Positions 51,937-60,800 of a stretch of DNA of 64,000 nucleotides are shown here, piece after piece. The stretch's first letter is position 1; each line of letters begins with the position of its first letter. This stretch comes from Saprospiraceae bacterium (GTDB lineage: Bacteria; Bacteroidota; Bacteroidia; Chitinophagales; Saprospiraceae): NCBI GenBank assembly GCA_016787285.1, contig JAEUUV010000235.1, forward strand, positions 1-64,000, read 5' to 3'. A program made the position numbers and the translations under genes. The notes under the pieces were generated by a model. The model was not told the origin of the DNA. It made no database searches and saw only the letters and a list, made by a program, of their open reading frames with translations.

Positions 51937-53301
51937 ATGCAAAGGCAGTATCGGACTTGTTCCCGCTTGATATTCGGGGCATTATTGCTGTTCCTGACGG
52001 TGTACCTGGGCTATTGGGTGGAACGCGCCCAGACACTCCCGCTTTTGTCGGCCTACTGCGTGTTTTTCGCTGTATATGTGTGGGTGCTGCACCGATCCTC
52101 ACGAGATGACCGGAAATTTTATGCTGGCCTTGGCATTGCGTTGCGGGTTGTCTTGCTGTTCAGCATTCCGAACCTTTCCGACGATTTTTACCGATTCCTG
52201 TGGGATGGGCGACTGGCTGCACAGGGCATCCATCCGTTTGCGCACCCGCCGGCGTTTTTTATGGAAAACGCCACAACACTCCGGGGAATTACGCCCGTAT
52301 TATTCCAAAAACTGAATTCGCCGGAGTATCACACGGTGTATCCGCCTGTGTGTCAGGCAGTATTTTGGCTGGCAGTCAAACTTTCCCCGGAAAGTATTGC
52401 AGGCGGGGTTTTTATTTTGAAATTTTTTCTGTTTGCTTGCGAACTGGGTACGCTGGCAGTACTGGCAAAATTTGGGGAGGAAAAGGCCTTGCCGCTCGTG
52501 CGTGTCGGCTATACCCCCGGGCAACTACCCGACAACCAACCGGTAGTGGCGTATGCACTCAACCCGCTCATTCTACTGGAAATAACCGGAAATTGCCACT
52601 TCGAAGGGGCGATGCTGTGCTTTTTGCTGGCTGGAATTTTAGCGCTGGCGCGCCGACGAATCGCCTGGGCGGCACTGTTCTGGGCATTGGCCACAGCGAG
52701 CAAACTCCTGCCGCTCCTGTTCCTGCCCATTGTGTGGACGCATCTCGGGTGGCGTGCAGGCTTCCGGTTCATGGCGTTGTTTGCTGTTTTTTGTGTCGCA
52801 CTTTTTTTGCCCCTGCTTGACCCGGATGTATTGACCAACATGGTCGGCAGCCTGAATCTGTACTTCCGGCAATTTGCGTTCAATGCCGGCGGGTACTATG
52901 TGTTACGTGCAATTGGAAAGGTGTTCGCACCGCCGACGGTTGACGTAGGGCGTACGTTAGGGCCAATTTTGGCAGCGTTTGTTTTAATCGGGGTGTTGGT
53001 ACTGGCATTCTGGAAGCGTAAGAACACGATACAGGTTTTCCACCAAAAACTCCTGCTGGCATCCACCCTGTATCTCGCGTTGGCTACCACGGTACATCCC
53101 TGGTACATTGCCGTGCCGCTTGGACTGGGTTTGCTGACTTCCTGGCGGTTTCCGCTCGTATGGACCGGCGCCGCCTTTCTTTCATACAGCCACTACGCCG
53201 CTGGTGGTTTTCAGGAAAACTACGGGTTGATTGCGCTGGAATACGGGCTGGTTTTATGGGCAGTTTGGCGGGAGTTAGACACGGATTTTCAACGATCATA
53301 G
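51937..53301 (+). CDS. Multi-pass membrane GT-C-like glycosyltransferase
   Basis: A 454-residue membrane protein with about ten or eleven helices. The first loop has SDDFYRFLWDGRLAAQGIHPFAHPP, with the acidic pair that is typical of GT-C enzymes using polyprenyl-phosphate sugars. Other motifs are YPPVCQAVFWLA, NPLILLEITGNCHFEGAM and STLYLALATTVHPWYI. It may move a mannose-like sugar onto glycans or lipids; the donor is inferred. The start at ATG 51937 is the first in frame after a TGA just before the G9 tract. A long inverted repeat follows. Confidence 0.85.
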   Translation: MQRQYRTCSRLIFGALLLFLTVYLGYWVERAQTLPLLSAYCVFFAVYVWVLHRSSRDDRKFYAGLGIALRVVLLFSIPNLSDDFYRFLWDGRLAAQGIHPFAHPPAFFMENATTLRGITPVLFQKLNSPEYHTVYPPVCQAVFWLAVKLSPESIAGGVFILKFFLFACELGTLAVLAKFGEEKALPLVRVGYTPGQLPDNQPVVAYALNPLILLEITGNCHFEGAMLCFLLAGILALARRRIAWAALFWALATASKLLPLLFLPIVWTHLGWRAGFRFMALFAVFCVALFLPLLDPDVLTNMVGSLNLYFRQFAFNAGGYYVLRAIGKVFAPPTVDVGRTLGPILAAFVLIGVLVLAFWKRKNTIQVFHQKLLLASTLYLALATTVHPWYIAVPLGLGLLTSWRFPLVWTGAAFLSYSHYAAGGFQENYGLIALEYGLVLWAVWRELDTDFQRS

Positions 53302-53311
53302 GTTTTACCGA

Positions 53312-53439
53312 CCCCTTCTGTGACCGTCTGTGCGAGTAGTCTGTGTACGTCTGTGAGAAATTTACAACTCTCTCCGCCGAATACGACTTATTCTACACAG
53401 ACGTACACAGACTACTCGCACAGACGGTCGCAGAAGGGG
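53312..53439. repeat. Long inverted repeat of CTGTG words (family D-like), site 3
   Basis: Arms of 44 bases (53312-53355 and 53396-53439) are reverse complements with one mismatch around a 40-base spacer. The words (GTCTGTG, CTGTGTACG) differ from those at 4105 and 6242 but the plan is the same. It lies between two plus-strand genes. Confidence 0.9.
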
Positions 53440-53499
53440 AAGTCAAATTTTCAACTTTTGCCCGATCTTGCCGTCCAACGGAAAAAACACAAACCGGTT

Positions 53500-54819
53500 A
53501 TGCAAAAACGTACACACCTGCTGCTTGCGGCACTTTGGGTTCTGTCTCTTTCTGGCTTTGCCCAAACCACTATTTATTTCCCCCCTAAAATCGGAACAAC
53601 CTGGGAATCCATCAATCCTGCCTCGCTTGGCTTTTGCCCCGACCGCATTGACAGTCTGTACCAAATGCTGGAAGACCGCAACACCAAGTCGTTCATTCTC
53701 CTGCAGGACGGCAAAATTGTGCTGGAAAAATACTTCGGCACCTTCACGCGCGATTCGTTCTGGTACTGGGCATCGGCAGGCAAATCGCTTTCGGCTTTTC
53801 TTGTGGGCCAGGCACAGGACGAAAGTCTGCTCAACATTAACGAACCCACAAGCACCTACCTGGGTGCAGGCTGGACTAGCGCTCCGTCCGACAAGGAGGC
53901 GCTCATCACGGTGCGCGACCAGTTGCGCATGACTTCCGGCCTCGACGACGGCGTGCCTGATGTGGATTGCACCGATCCTTCCTGCCTGCTGTACAAAGCC
54001 GATGCGGGTACCCGCTGGGCGTACCACAACGGCGTTTACCACCTTGTGCATGACGTAATCGAAGAAGCAAGCGGCCAGGGAATCAATGTGTTCACCAAAA
54101 CCCGGCTGTTCGACCGAGTGGGCATGACGGGCCTGTGGATCAACCACATCCAGTACGGGCGCGCCCGTGACATGGCCCGTTTTGGATTACTGATGCTGGC
54201 CAACGGCGTATGGAACGGAGACACCCTCTTGCGCAACCAACAATACCTGTACGACATGGTACACCCGTCCCAAACGCTGAACCGCAGTTACGGCTACCTG
54301 TGGTGGCTCAACGGTCAGCAGAGTTTCATGCTGCCGGGTTTGCAGTTGGTCATTCCGGGCAAGGTTGTGCCTAATGCCCCCGATGACATGTACATGGCCC
54401 TGGGTAAAAACGACCAGAAAATTCACGTGGTGCCCTCGAAGCGCTGGGTAGTGGTGCGTCAGGGAGAATCCGGAACCGTCGGCCCAAACGGCGGCACTGT
54501 GCCCATCGTGTTGGACAACCAGATTTGGGATTACCTGAACAAATTAGTTTGCACGCCTGTCGGCACGGAAGAAGCAGATGCTTTGCCGGGCTTGCAGGTG
54601 TGGCCGAACCCGGCGGCGGATGGCTGGAACCTGGAAGCGGATGTGGCAATTGAGCGGGTGGAGTTGTACGCGAGTGATGGCAGACTCCTCCGTGCTTCCG
54701 ATGGAACGGGTGTATCGAACCTGTGGCTTGATGCCTTCGGGCTGCCGCCGGGAGTATATTGCTTGAGGGTCTTCGTTGGGAACCAGGTAATTCCCGCAAG
54801 AGTGGCTTCTGGTAAATAA
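53500..54819 (+). CDS. Secreted serine hydrolase (class C beta-lactamase fold) with T9SS sorting domain
   Basis: A 439-residue secreted enzyme. ATG 53500 starts a signal peptide (LLLAALWVLSLSGFAQ). The hydrolase domain carries the SxxK catalytic motif in WASAGKSLSAF and the YxN motif in WAYHNGVYHLV. The family includes esterases and peptidases; the substrate is unknown. The C-terminus is a T9SS type A sorting domain (LQVWPNPAADGWNLEADV, then LPPGVYCLRVFVG). An open frame continues upstream to 53320 across the inverted repeat, but has no support. Confidence 0.9.
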   Translation: MQKRTHLLLAALWVLSLSGFAQTTIYFPPKIGTTWESINPASLGFCPDRIDSLYQMLEDRNTKSFILLQDGKIVLEKYFGTFTRDSFWYWASAGKSLSAFLVGQAQDESLLNINEPTSTYLGAGWTSAPSDKEALITVRDQLRMTSGLDDGVPDVDCTDPSCLLYKADAGTRWAYHNGVYHLVHDVIEEASGQGINVFTKTRLFDRVGMTGLWINHIQYGRARDMARFGLLMLANGVWNGDTLLRNQQYLYDMVHPSQTLNRSYGYLWWLNGQQSFMLPGLQLVIPGKVVPNAPDDMYMALGKNDQKIHVVPSKRWVVVRQGESGTVGPNGGTVPIVLDNQIWDYLNKLVCTPVGTEEADALPGLQVWPNPAADGWNLEADVAIERVELYASDGRLLRASDGTGVSNLWLDAFGLPPGVYCLRVFVGNQVIPARVASGK

Positions 54820-54942
54820 TCAGCCCCTCAATCAACCTCCAAACTGACGAACATCACCCCTCTTTCCAAATCATTTCCGCGCCCGAATCCGTTACTTTTG
54901 CATAGTAACAACAACATTCGTTAACCTTTAAAAATAGATGTC

Positions 54943-55218
54943 ATGGGACGCGGTAATGTAATTTTAGGCATTCTGGGAGGCGTGGCTGTAGGCGCTCTGC
55001 TGGGCGTTTTGCTCGCTCCCGACAAGGGTGAACGCACCCGTAAAAAAATCCTGAGAAAAGGGGAAGACTATGTGGACGCTATGAAGGACAAACTCGACGA
55101 CTTCGTGGAAGATATGAACCAAAAAATGGAAGGTATGGCCAAGGAAGCCGCCAATGCGTTGCGCCGCAACAAAGTCCGGGCAAACGCTATGGTAGACGAA
55201 GTCGTAGACAAAATATGA
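54943..55218 (+). CDS. YtxH domain protein
   Basis: A 91-residue protein. The N-terminal glycine-rich membrane segment VILGILGGVAVGALLGVLLAPDKGERTRKKI is the YtxH signature; the rest is a charged helix (KDKLDDFVEDMNQKMEGMAKEAANAL), probably a coiled coil. YtxH proteins are small stress-related membrane proteins of unknown mechanism. A -7-like TACTTTTG lies at 54893-54900. A terminator follows. Confidence 0.9.
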   Translation: MGRGNVILGILGGVAVGALLGVLLAPDKGERTRKKILRKGEDYVDAMKDKLDDFVEDMNQKMEGMAKEAANALRRNKVRANAMVDEVVDKI

Positions 55219-55262
55219 CGACAGTTGAGGTGAAATGATGTGAACAAACATTTCCGATTATC

Positions 55263-55298
55263 GCCCCGGAGGCTGCATGCTTCCGGGGCTTTTTTTTT
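55263..55298 (+). terminator. Intrinsic terminator after YtxH gene
   Basis: An 8-bp stem GCCCCGGA/TCCGGGGC (55263-55270 with 55282-55289) is followed by T9 and then a G8 run that reaches the stop of the convergent permease gene. Confidence 0.9.
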
Positions 55299-55306
55299 GG
55301 GGGGGG

Positions 55307-56614
55307 TCATTTGAACTGGATTGCTCGCACGGGTGATACTCGCGAAACCACATAGGACGGCAGCAACAAAAACACCAGGGTTATAGCCAACGTACCGAGG
55401 TTGATCACCAAAAGCGGCAGCCAGTTCAACTGCACCGGAGCGTACGACAAGTAGTAGTCGGCTTCATTCAGCGTGATGAAACGGTAGCGATTCTGCAAAA
55501 GGCAGAAGCCGGCCCCGAGTAAATTTCCCCAGAACATGCCGGTCAGCGTGATGACGGCCGCGTGGTACAGAAATACCTGGCGGATGCGGCCGGTGCTTTC
55601 GCCGAGGGCTTTCAGTACGCCGATCATGGTGGTGCGTTCCAGCACGAGTACCAGCAGGGCGGTTATCATATTCACAATGGCCACCGCCAGCATCAGCGCG
55701 AGAATGACCACCTCATTGTAATCCTGCAATTGCAGCCACTCGAAAATGGCCGGAAATTTCTCCCGAATACTCGCGCACAGCAGGTCGGGCGGCAGCACTT
55801 CGTCGTAAATGTACTCGGTGTACAAGTCAAGGTCGCGGATGTCGTCGAGCCAGACCTCAAATCCGGCTACCTGATTTTCATTCCACCCGAGCAGGTCCTG
55901 TACCATACGGATGTCGCACAGGGCAAATTTGCGGTCGTATTCCTCCAGTCCGGTTTTGTAGATGCCACAGACCTGGAACATCCGCCGCAGTTGGTCGTTG
56001 CCTTTCACGAAATGCACGACGAATTTGTCGCCCACGCCTACTTGCAATCGGTCGGCAGTTTGCCGGCTCAGGATAATGTCGCGGGAGGGAACGGAATCAC
56101 CGGGTAAAATCGGTTTGCCTTCGAGCAAGTAGGGCTGGAGGTTGGACCAGTCGAAATCCGGCCCGATACCCTTGAGCAGGATGCCCTCTATGGCGGTTTT
56201 GGTTCGGATGATGCCGGGTTTGTGGGCAAACACCTGAATGTGCCGGATGCCGCCGTGCGAACGGGCTTCTGCCTCGCGGCCGGTTTCGAAGCTGAGTATT
56301 GTTTCCGAAACCGGATAGTTAATGCCTCGGACGGTATCAAGAGCGGGGTAAAATGCTTGATTCTTTTCGATGGGCGCCGGCTCGAACGACAAGGACAACG
56401 CTGTGTCGGAAATGTGGATATGGCCCCAAAATTCGAAAATTTTGCGGCTGATCTCGCTTTTGAACCCGGTGATGAAAGCCGTGGTCGCGATCATCACAGA
56501 AACGCTTAGTGCCACCGCTGCGATAGCGATGCGGATGATGAACCGGGAGAAATTTTTCTTGCCGGAAAAAGCGATACGACGCGCAATGAAAAAGGGGAGA
56601 TTCACGACTGGCAA
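55307..56614 (-). CDS. FtsX-like ABC transporter permease (LolC/LolE type)
   Basis: A 435-residue permease. One N-terminal membrane helix (about 25-47), a large periplasmic domain (about 48-295) and three C-terminal helices (about 300-420) give the four-helix MacB/LolE plan. Motifs are FSRFIIRIAIAAVALSVSVMIA, LALMLAVAIVNMITALLVLVLERTTMIGVLKALG and SYVVSRVSPVRAIQF. Such permeases release lipoproteins or work as mechanotransmission units with an ATPase (LolD), which is not in the window. It follows the orphan thiopeptide-type gene by 89 bases on the same strand. Confidence 0.9.
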   Translation of the reverse strand: MPVVNLPFFIARRIAFSGKKNFSRFIIRIAIAAVALSVSVMIATTAFITGFKSEISRKIFEFWGHIHISDTALSLSFEPAPIEKNQAFYPALDTVRGINYPVSETILSFETGREAEARSHGGIRHIQVFAHKPGIIRTKTAIEGILLKGIGPDFDWSNLQPYLLEGKPILPGDSVPSRDIILSRQTADRLQVGVGDKFVVHFVKGNDQLRRMFQVCGIYKTGLEEYDRKFALCDIRMVQDLLGWNENQVAGFEVWLDDIRDLDLYTEYIYDEVLPPDLLCASIREKFPAIFEWLQLQDYNEVVILALMLAVAIVNMITALLVLVLERTTMIGVLKALGESTGRIRQVFLYHAAVITLTGMFWGNLLGAGFCLLQNRYRFITLNEADYYLSYAPVQLNWLPLLVINLGTLAITLVFLLLPSYVVSRVSPVRAIQFK

Positions 56615-56702
56615 AGGTAGGCCTGAGTCAGGATTATTTAGCGATCAATGTTGTTTGTTCCTCCAACTGCGTTTTTGTGTAAAGTCATTTCAGGACAAGA
56701 CA

Positions 56703-57512
56703 TCACAACGTTTTAGCGAGCAGGAAATTCAAGTAAACTTCGTCCTGATTGTTTATGCCGATCCTGTTGTTGGTGAGGTGGAGCAGGCTAGGCAATGCTT
56801 TATCCAAATCGTTACCCAATTCTTTCAAAATCATTTGATTACCTCGCAACCAACGCAGCCATTCGGGCTGTTCCGGGTCGTTTTGATCCCTTTTAAGTGC
56901 CTGCCAAATCTCTGAAACTACCAGGCGAAGTTCTTCTTGTTGCGGGGCAAAACTTTTTTCGAAGTCGGCTCGAAGGGCTTGCTGCCAGTCGGCACTGTTG
57001 CCTGCTTTTTCAGAAGGTTGAAAGAACAGTTCCATCCATTGGGAACAGAGCTGGTCGAAGTACCAACTGCTTTTTTCTCGTTCCCAGCCCACTGCAAATG
57101 CCGTAATCACGTGCAGGCGCAACGCATCGAACATGGCATCGCCGTAGGTGTACGGGCGGTTCAGCCGGTCAAGCACGACGCGCGTGGACAGGTGAAAATA
57201 CTCCTCTACCCAGGGGAGCGCTTCGGGGCTGCCAAATCGCTCTGTTTCGGGCTGGTACGGGAGCAATTCTAACGTACCACGGTCGGCAAACCAGGATTCT
57301 GCAACAGGGTGAATTTCGGCAAACCATTCCTCCTCTCCTCGCAGCCGCAGGCGAATATGCGGGCCTTGCTCGTCTTCATACCGGATAAAAAATGCGCGTT
57401 TGCCTTTGTTCGGCCAGACGTGCTGCGCCAAAAAAGGCAATACGCTGCGAACGAGAAAAATATCGAGGGTTTCATGGGGATGGATATGGTAGGATAGCCA
57501 TGTTTGTGTCAT
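56703..57512 (-). CDS. Thiopeptide-type bacteriocin biosynthesis domain protein (stand-alone)
   Basis: A 269-residue protein matching the SpaB C-terminal / thiopeptide-type domain that in lantibiotic dehydratases performs glutamate elimination or related chemistry. Motifs are WLSYHIHPHETLDIFLVRSVLPFLAQ, FFIRYEDEQGPHIRLRL, and TYGDAMFDALRLHVITAFAVG. Start is uncertain: MTQTW (57512) is preferred because a -7-like GACCTTTG lies directly before it; an ATG at 57527 is in frame, and the frame continues through the tRNA gene without support. No dehydratase N-terminal domain, cyclase or precursor peptide gene is nearby, so its role is unknown. Confidence 0.82.
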   Translation of the reverse strand: MTQTWLSYHIHPHETLDIFLVRSVLPFLAQHVWPNKGKRAFFIRYEDEQGPHIRLRLRGEEEWFAEIHPVAESWFADRGTLELLPYQPETERFGSPEALPWVEEYFHLSTRVVLDRLNRPYTYGDAMFDALRLHVITAFAVGWEREKSSWYFDQLCSQWMELFFQPSEKAGNSADWQQALRADFEKSFAPQQEELRLVVSEIWQALKRDQNDPEQPEWLRWLRGNQMILKELGNDLDKALPSLLHLTNNRIGINNQDEVYLNFLLAKTL

Positions 57513-57553
57513 AGCGGCAAAGGTCATGTTTTTTAAAAATAATCTTGAAAGCA

Positions 57554-57586
57554 ATTGCTCTAAAGAGAAAAAGGTGTTTACCTTTG
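57554..57586 (+). promoter_or_regulatory. Bacteroidota-type promoter of initiator tRNA
   Basis: ATTG (57554-57557) and TACCTTTG (57579-57586) are 21 bases apart, the same spacing as at the other two tRNA genes. The tRNA starts 13 bases after the -7 box. Confidence 0.8.
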
Positions 57587-57598
57587 CGCCCACAAAAT

Positions 57599-57671
<73 letters not shown>

Positions 57672-57678
57672 CAAAGAA

Positions 57679-57708
57679 AAAGCCTCGTCAGTTTGACGGG
57701 GCTTTTTT
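57679..57708 (+). terminator. Intrinsic terminator after initiator tRNA
   Basis: Stem GCCTCGTC/GACGGGGC (57682-57689 with 57695-57702, one G-T pair) followed by TTTTTT. Confidence 0.85.
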
Positions 57709-57720
57709 ATTGGCTGGATG

Positions 57721-57748
57721 TCTGTTCAAGTCCGGCTTCCGCTACAAA
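57721..57748 (+). pseudogene. Remnant of the 3' end of tRNA-fMet
   Basis: 28 bases match the T arm and acceptor end of the intact tRNA (57648-57675) with three differences; the GTTCAAGTCCGGC core is intact. The rest of the tRNA is missing. It lies 50 bases after the intact gene, past its terminator. It may be a decayed tRNA copy or an attachment-site trace of an element that once used the tRNA end. Confidence 0.75.
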
Positions 57749-57787
57749 AGTTCAGGCAGTTGAAGTTCAGTCAATGCTTTTTATGAT

Positions 57788-57830
57788 AAGCAGGTCTGTC
57801 CATCTATTGGGCAGACCTGCTTTCTTTTTT
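57788..57830 (+). terminator. Hairpin with T run between tRNA remnant and giant gene
   Basis: A perfect 11-bp stem AAGCAGGTCTG/CAGACCTGCTT (57788-57798 with 57812-57822) is followed by TCTTTTTT on the plus strand. It may end a former tRNA transcript, and may also stop the minus-strand giant gene. Confidence 0.75.
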
Positions 57831-57846
57831 GGAAAACTTAAATCCT

Positions 57847-60800
57847 TCATCGCACCACTGTAACATCCCCCTGCATGCGTAGCACGAAGCCATCGTGGTA
57901 TTCCACCTCGGCATACCAGACGTACACCCCCGGCAATACCGGTTGCCCGCGGTAGCGCCCGTCCCAACCCGAGGGATAGTCGTTTGGTGCAAAACCCGCA
58001 CGTTCAAAAACAGCCTCGCCCCAGCGGTCAAAAATGCGCAGCAGGCGTATCTCCCGGATGGATTCCGGACGGGCAAACAGCGTGAAATACCGGTTTTCGT
58101 CCAGTATGGCATCCGAATACAGGGCGTTTGGCGCATACACACTGTCGCGCACCACCTGTATCAGCACCCGACTTTCGGACGTGCAGCCCGACGCTGTCGT
58201 GAATCGAACCGTGTAGTACGCTGACGCAAATGGCCGCACCCACAGTTCCGGGCAGGTATCGCAAGGCGACAAGGTCGCGATCGGGTTGAGCCACTGAATC
58301 TGAACAGCGGCATCGGGCGGCAGGTCGGGCGAAAGTTCAACGTGCAGCAACACGCTGTCGCCAAGGCGCAGGGTCGTATCGGAAAACAATTCGCCGATCA
58401 TTTCCGGTAGCGCCGGCATCTCGAAATCAAACTCAAACAGGCAGCCCAATGAATCCTCAACGTACAGTACCAGCGGCCCGCCGCCCACCTTGTCGAACAC
58501 CGTCGTGTCGCGCAGCGGCGGAAGGCTCAGGCCGTACAGAGTACCCGGCGGAAAACCGGAAATGGAAAACGAACCGTTGGGCCGGTCGGTGCAGGGCAGA
58601 CGCAGTACCTCAAATTCTGGTTCGTAAGGCTGCGGTTCGCCGACGGTGGTGGTTGCTGTTTGCGAACAACCATTGGCGTCGGTGAATGTGAGGGTGTAGT
58701 CGCCCGCCGGAACGGCAGCCAGATTTTCCGTCGCCGCTCCGTTTGACCACTGAAAACTGTAAGGCAAGGCCCCACCCGCCGGCGCCGTGCTTACACTGCC
58801 GGTGCTGCTGCCGAAACAAAGTGCATTGGTCGGCACAAGTGCCAGAACGATCGGGTCGGGCTGCGTTACCTCCGCAGAAAGGCTTGCTGTGCAACCATGT
58901 CCGTCGGTTAGCAGAAATGTGTACACGCCGGCAGGCAGGTCGGTTGCCGGCGAAGTCACCGGCAGGCCCCCGGATGTAAACGAATACGGCGGTGTTCCAC
59001 CCTGAGCCGAGAGGGTTATTTGGCCGGTACTGTCGCCAAAACAATCTGCCCCGTCGGCAAGCGCTATTCCAATTAGCGCGGGTGGCTCATCAATTTCTGT
59101 TTGCAAGGTGTACATACACCCCAGCGCATCGAACACGGTTACGCTGTATGCCGTGGCCGGCCCAGTAATCACGCTTTGGGTTTGGCCGCTCGACCAAAAA
59201 AAGGAGAACGGTGGATGCCCGATGGCTGTCACTTCTGCCCGTCCATCGGCTTCGCCAAAACAGGTAGCCGAGTCGGCGCTGATCGCAACGGTGGAAAAAA
59301 GCACGCCTATGGACGTATCCGCAGAAGTCGTGCAGCCGTTGGCGTCCGTCACCAGCACGTCGTAGGTGCCGACGTTCAGGCCCTGCAGGATGTAGGTCGC
59401 ACCGGCACTTGCGCCGTTGACCGAATATGGCGCCACACCGCCCTGCGTAGTCACCGTGATGGTTCCGTTGGCGCCTCCGAGGCAAATTTCGTCCGTTGCA
59501 GCCAGGGAAATTACCAATGGCGGCGGTACTGAAATGACTGCACTTGACTCGGTCGTACAGCCGTTGGCATCGGTGAGGGTGAGGCTGTAAGTCCCCGGAG
59601 ATAAATCTGTCAGGTTCGGGCCGGAGCCATTCGGCGACCATGCGTACTGGTACCCGCCCACGCCGCCTGTCGGGGCCGCGGAAATACTGCCGTCGTTTGC
59701 ACCTGCACACGAAATGCCGAAGCCGTTGAAATCGCCGGTAGCGAGTGCTACGACCAATGAATCCGGTTGGCTCACCTGCACCGATGCGGTGTCGGCACAG
59801 CCAAGTGCATCCACCACTGTGAGGGCGTATATACCCGCCGGAAGGTTGAACAGGGAATCTACAGGGCCGGGTCCGGTACTCCAGAAATACTGCACCTGGA
59901 CGGCGGCGCCCTGCACGGTTGCCGCTATTGAGCCGTCGGCTTCGCCCCAACACAGGGCGTCGGTCGGCACAAGTGTGACCTCCACCTTGCGCGTTTCCAC
60001 CCGGATGGTATCAAGCGAGGTACAACCTTGTGGCCGGGTGGTTTGCAGCACTAAATTTTCCACAAAAACAAAGGAGTTGGTGAACGTCCCGGTGTAGCGG
60101 TAAGCCGGGTTGGGCGAGGCGGTGCTGCTCAGGTAGGGGGAAGCCGTCAGCCATGAATAGGTGGCATTGGCCAGTGGCGGCGCGCCAAGTGTAGCCGTAG
60201 CGCCCGCGCAAACCGTCGTATCGGTTCCGGAATTGGTCAGCCGGACAAAAGGCAAAAAGATCGAATCGCGGGTGCAGGAACACACAGTGTCCACCAGCAC
60301 TACCCACAGACCCGAGCAGCCTTGCGTGGACGCCACCGGCACGTTCACCGACACACCCAGCGCCGAGGCAGCGGGCAGCCCTTCCACCTGAACGGCGGTG
60401 TCGCGAAGCAAGGCATCGGTCGGGTCGAGTTTGGTATTCTGGTTGCCGTCGAGCCGGATTTCGAGGTCGAGCGACCCGCCGCCGGGCAGGCTGGACAGGT
60501 TTTCTACCTGAAAATTCAAGTCCCAGGTTTCCAGCCCGGCATCTAAAGGAAGCGCCAGACCGTTGAGACCGGACAGGGTAAACACCGGTTTTTCAAACAC
60601 CCCGAAAAAGATTTCCTCCTGCATGACAAAATCAATGGCGCAACTCGAAGCGGCACAAGCGACATTTGCGGTTTGCAGCATTTGCACGCCGAATGTGTAC
60701 GAAGCGCTGCAAACGGACTCGATCGTGTTGTTTCGGATTTGAAAATCAAACACCATTGAGTCCCCCGCGACCACACCGGCCGGTAAGCCAAACGTGAGGT

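Noticed and set aside
51819..52109. A 96-codon plus-strand frame (MVRPSLFLGATP) over the nested hairpin and the start of the GT-C-like gene
   Set aside because: It overlaps the true gene in another frame and has no domain; noted only because a change in the G9 tract would alter its reading frame.
53320..53499. N-terminal extension of the serine hydrolase through the long inverted repeat
   Set aside because: The ATG at 53500 starts a clean signal peptide; the extension is repeat-encoded and would bury it.
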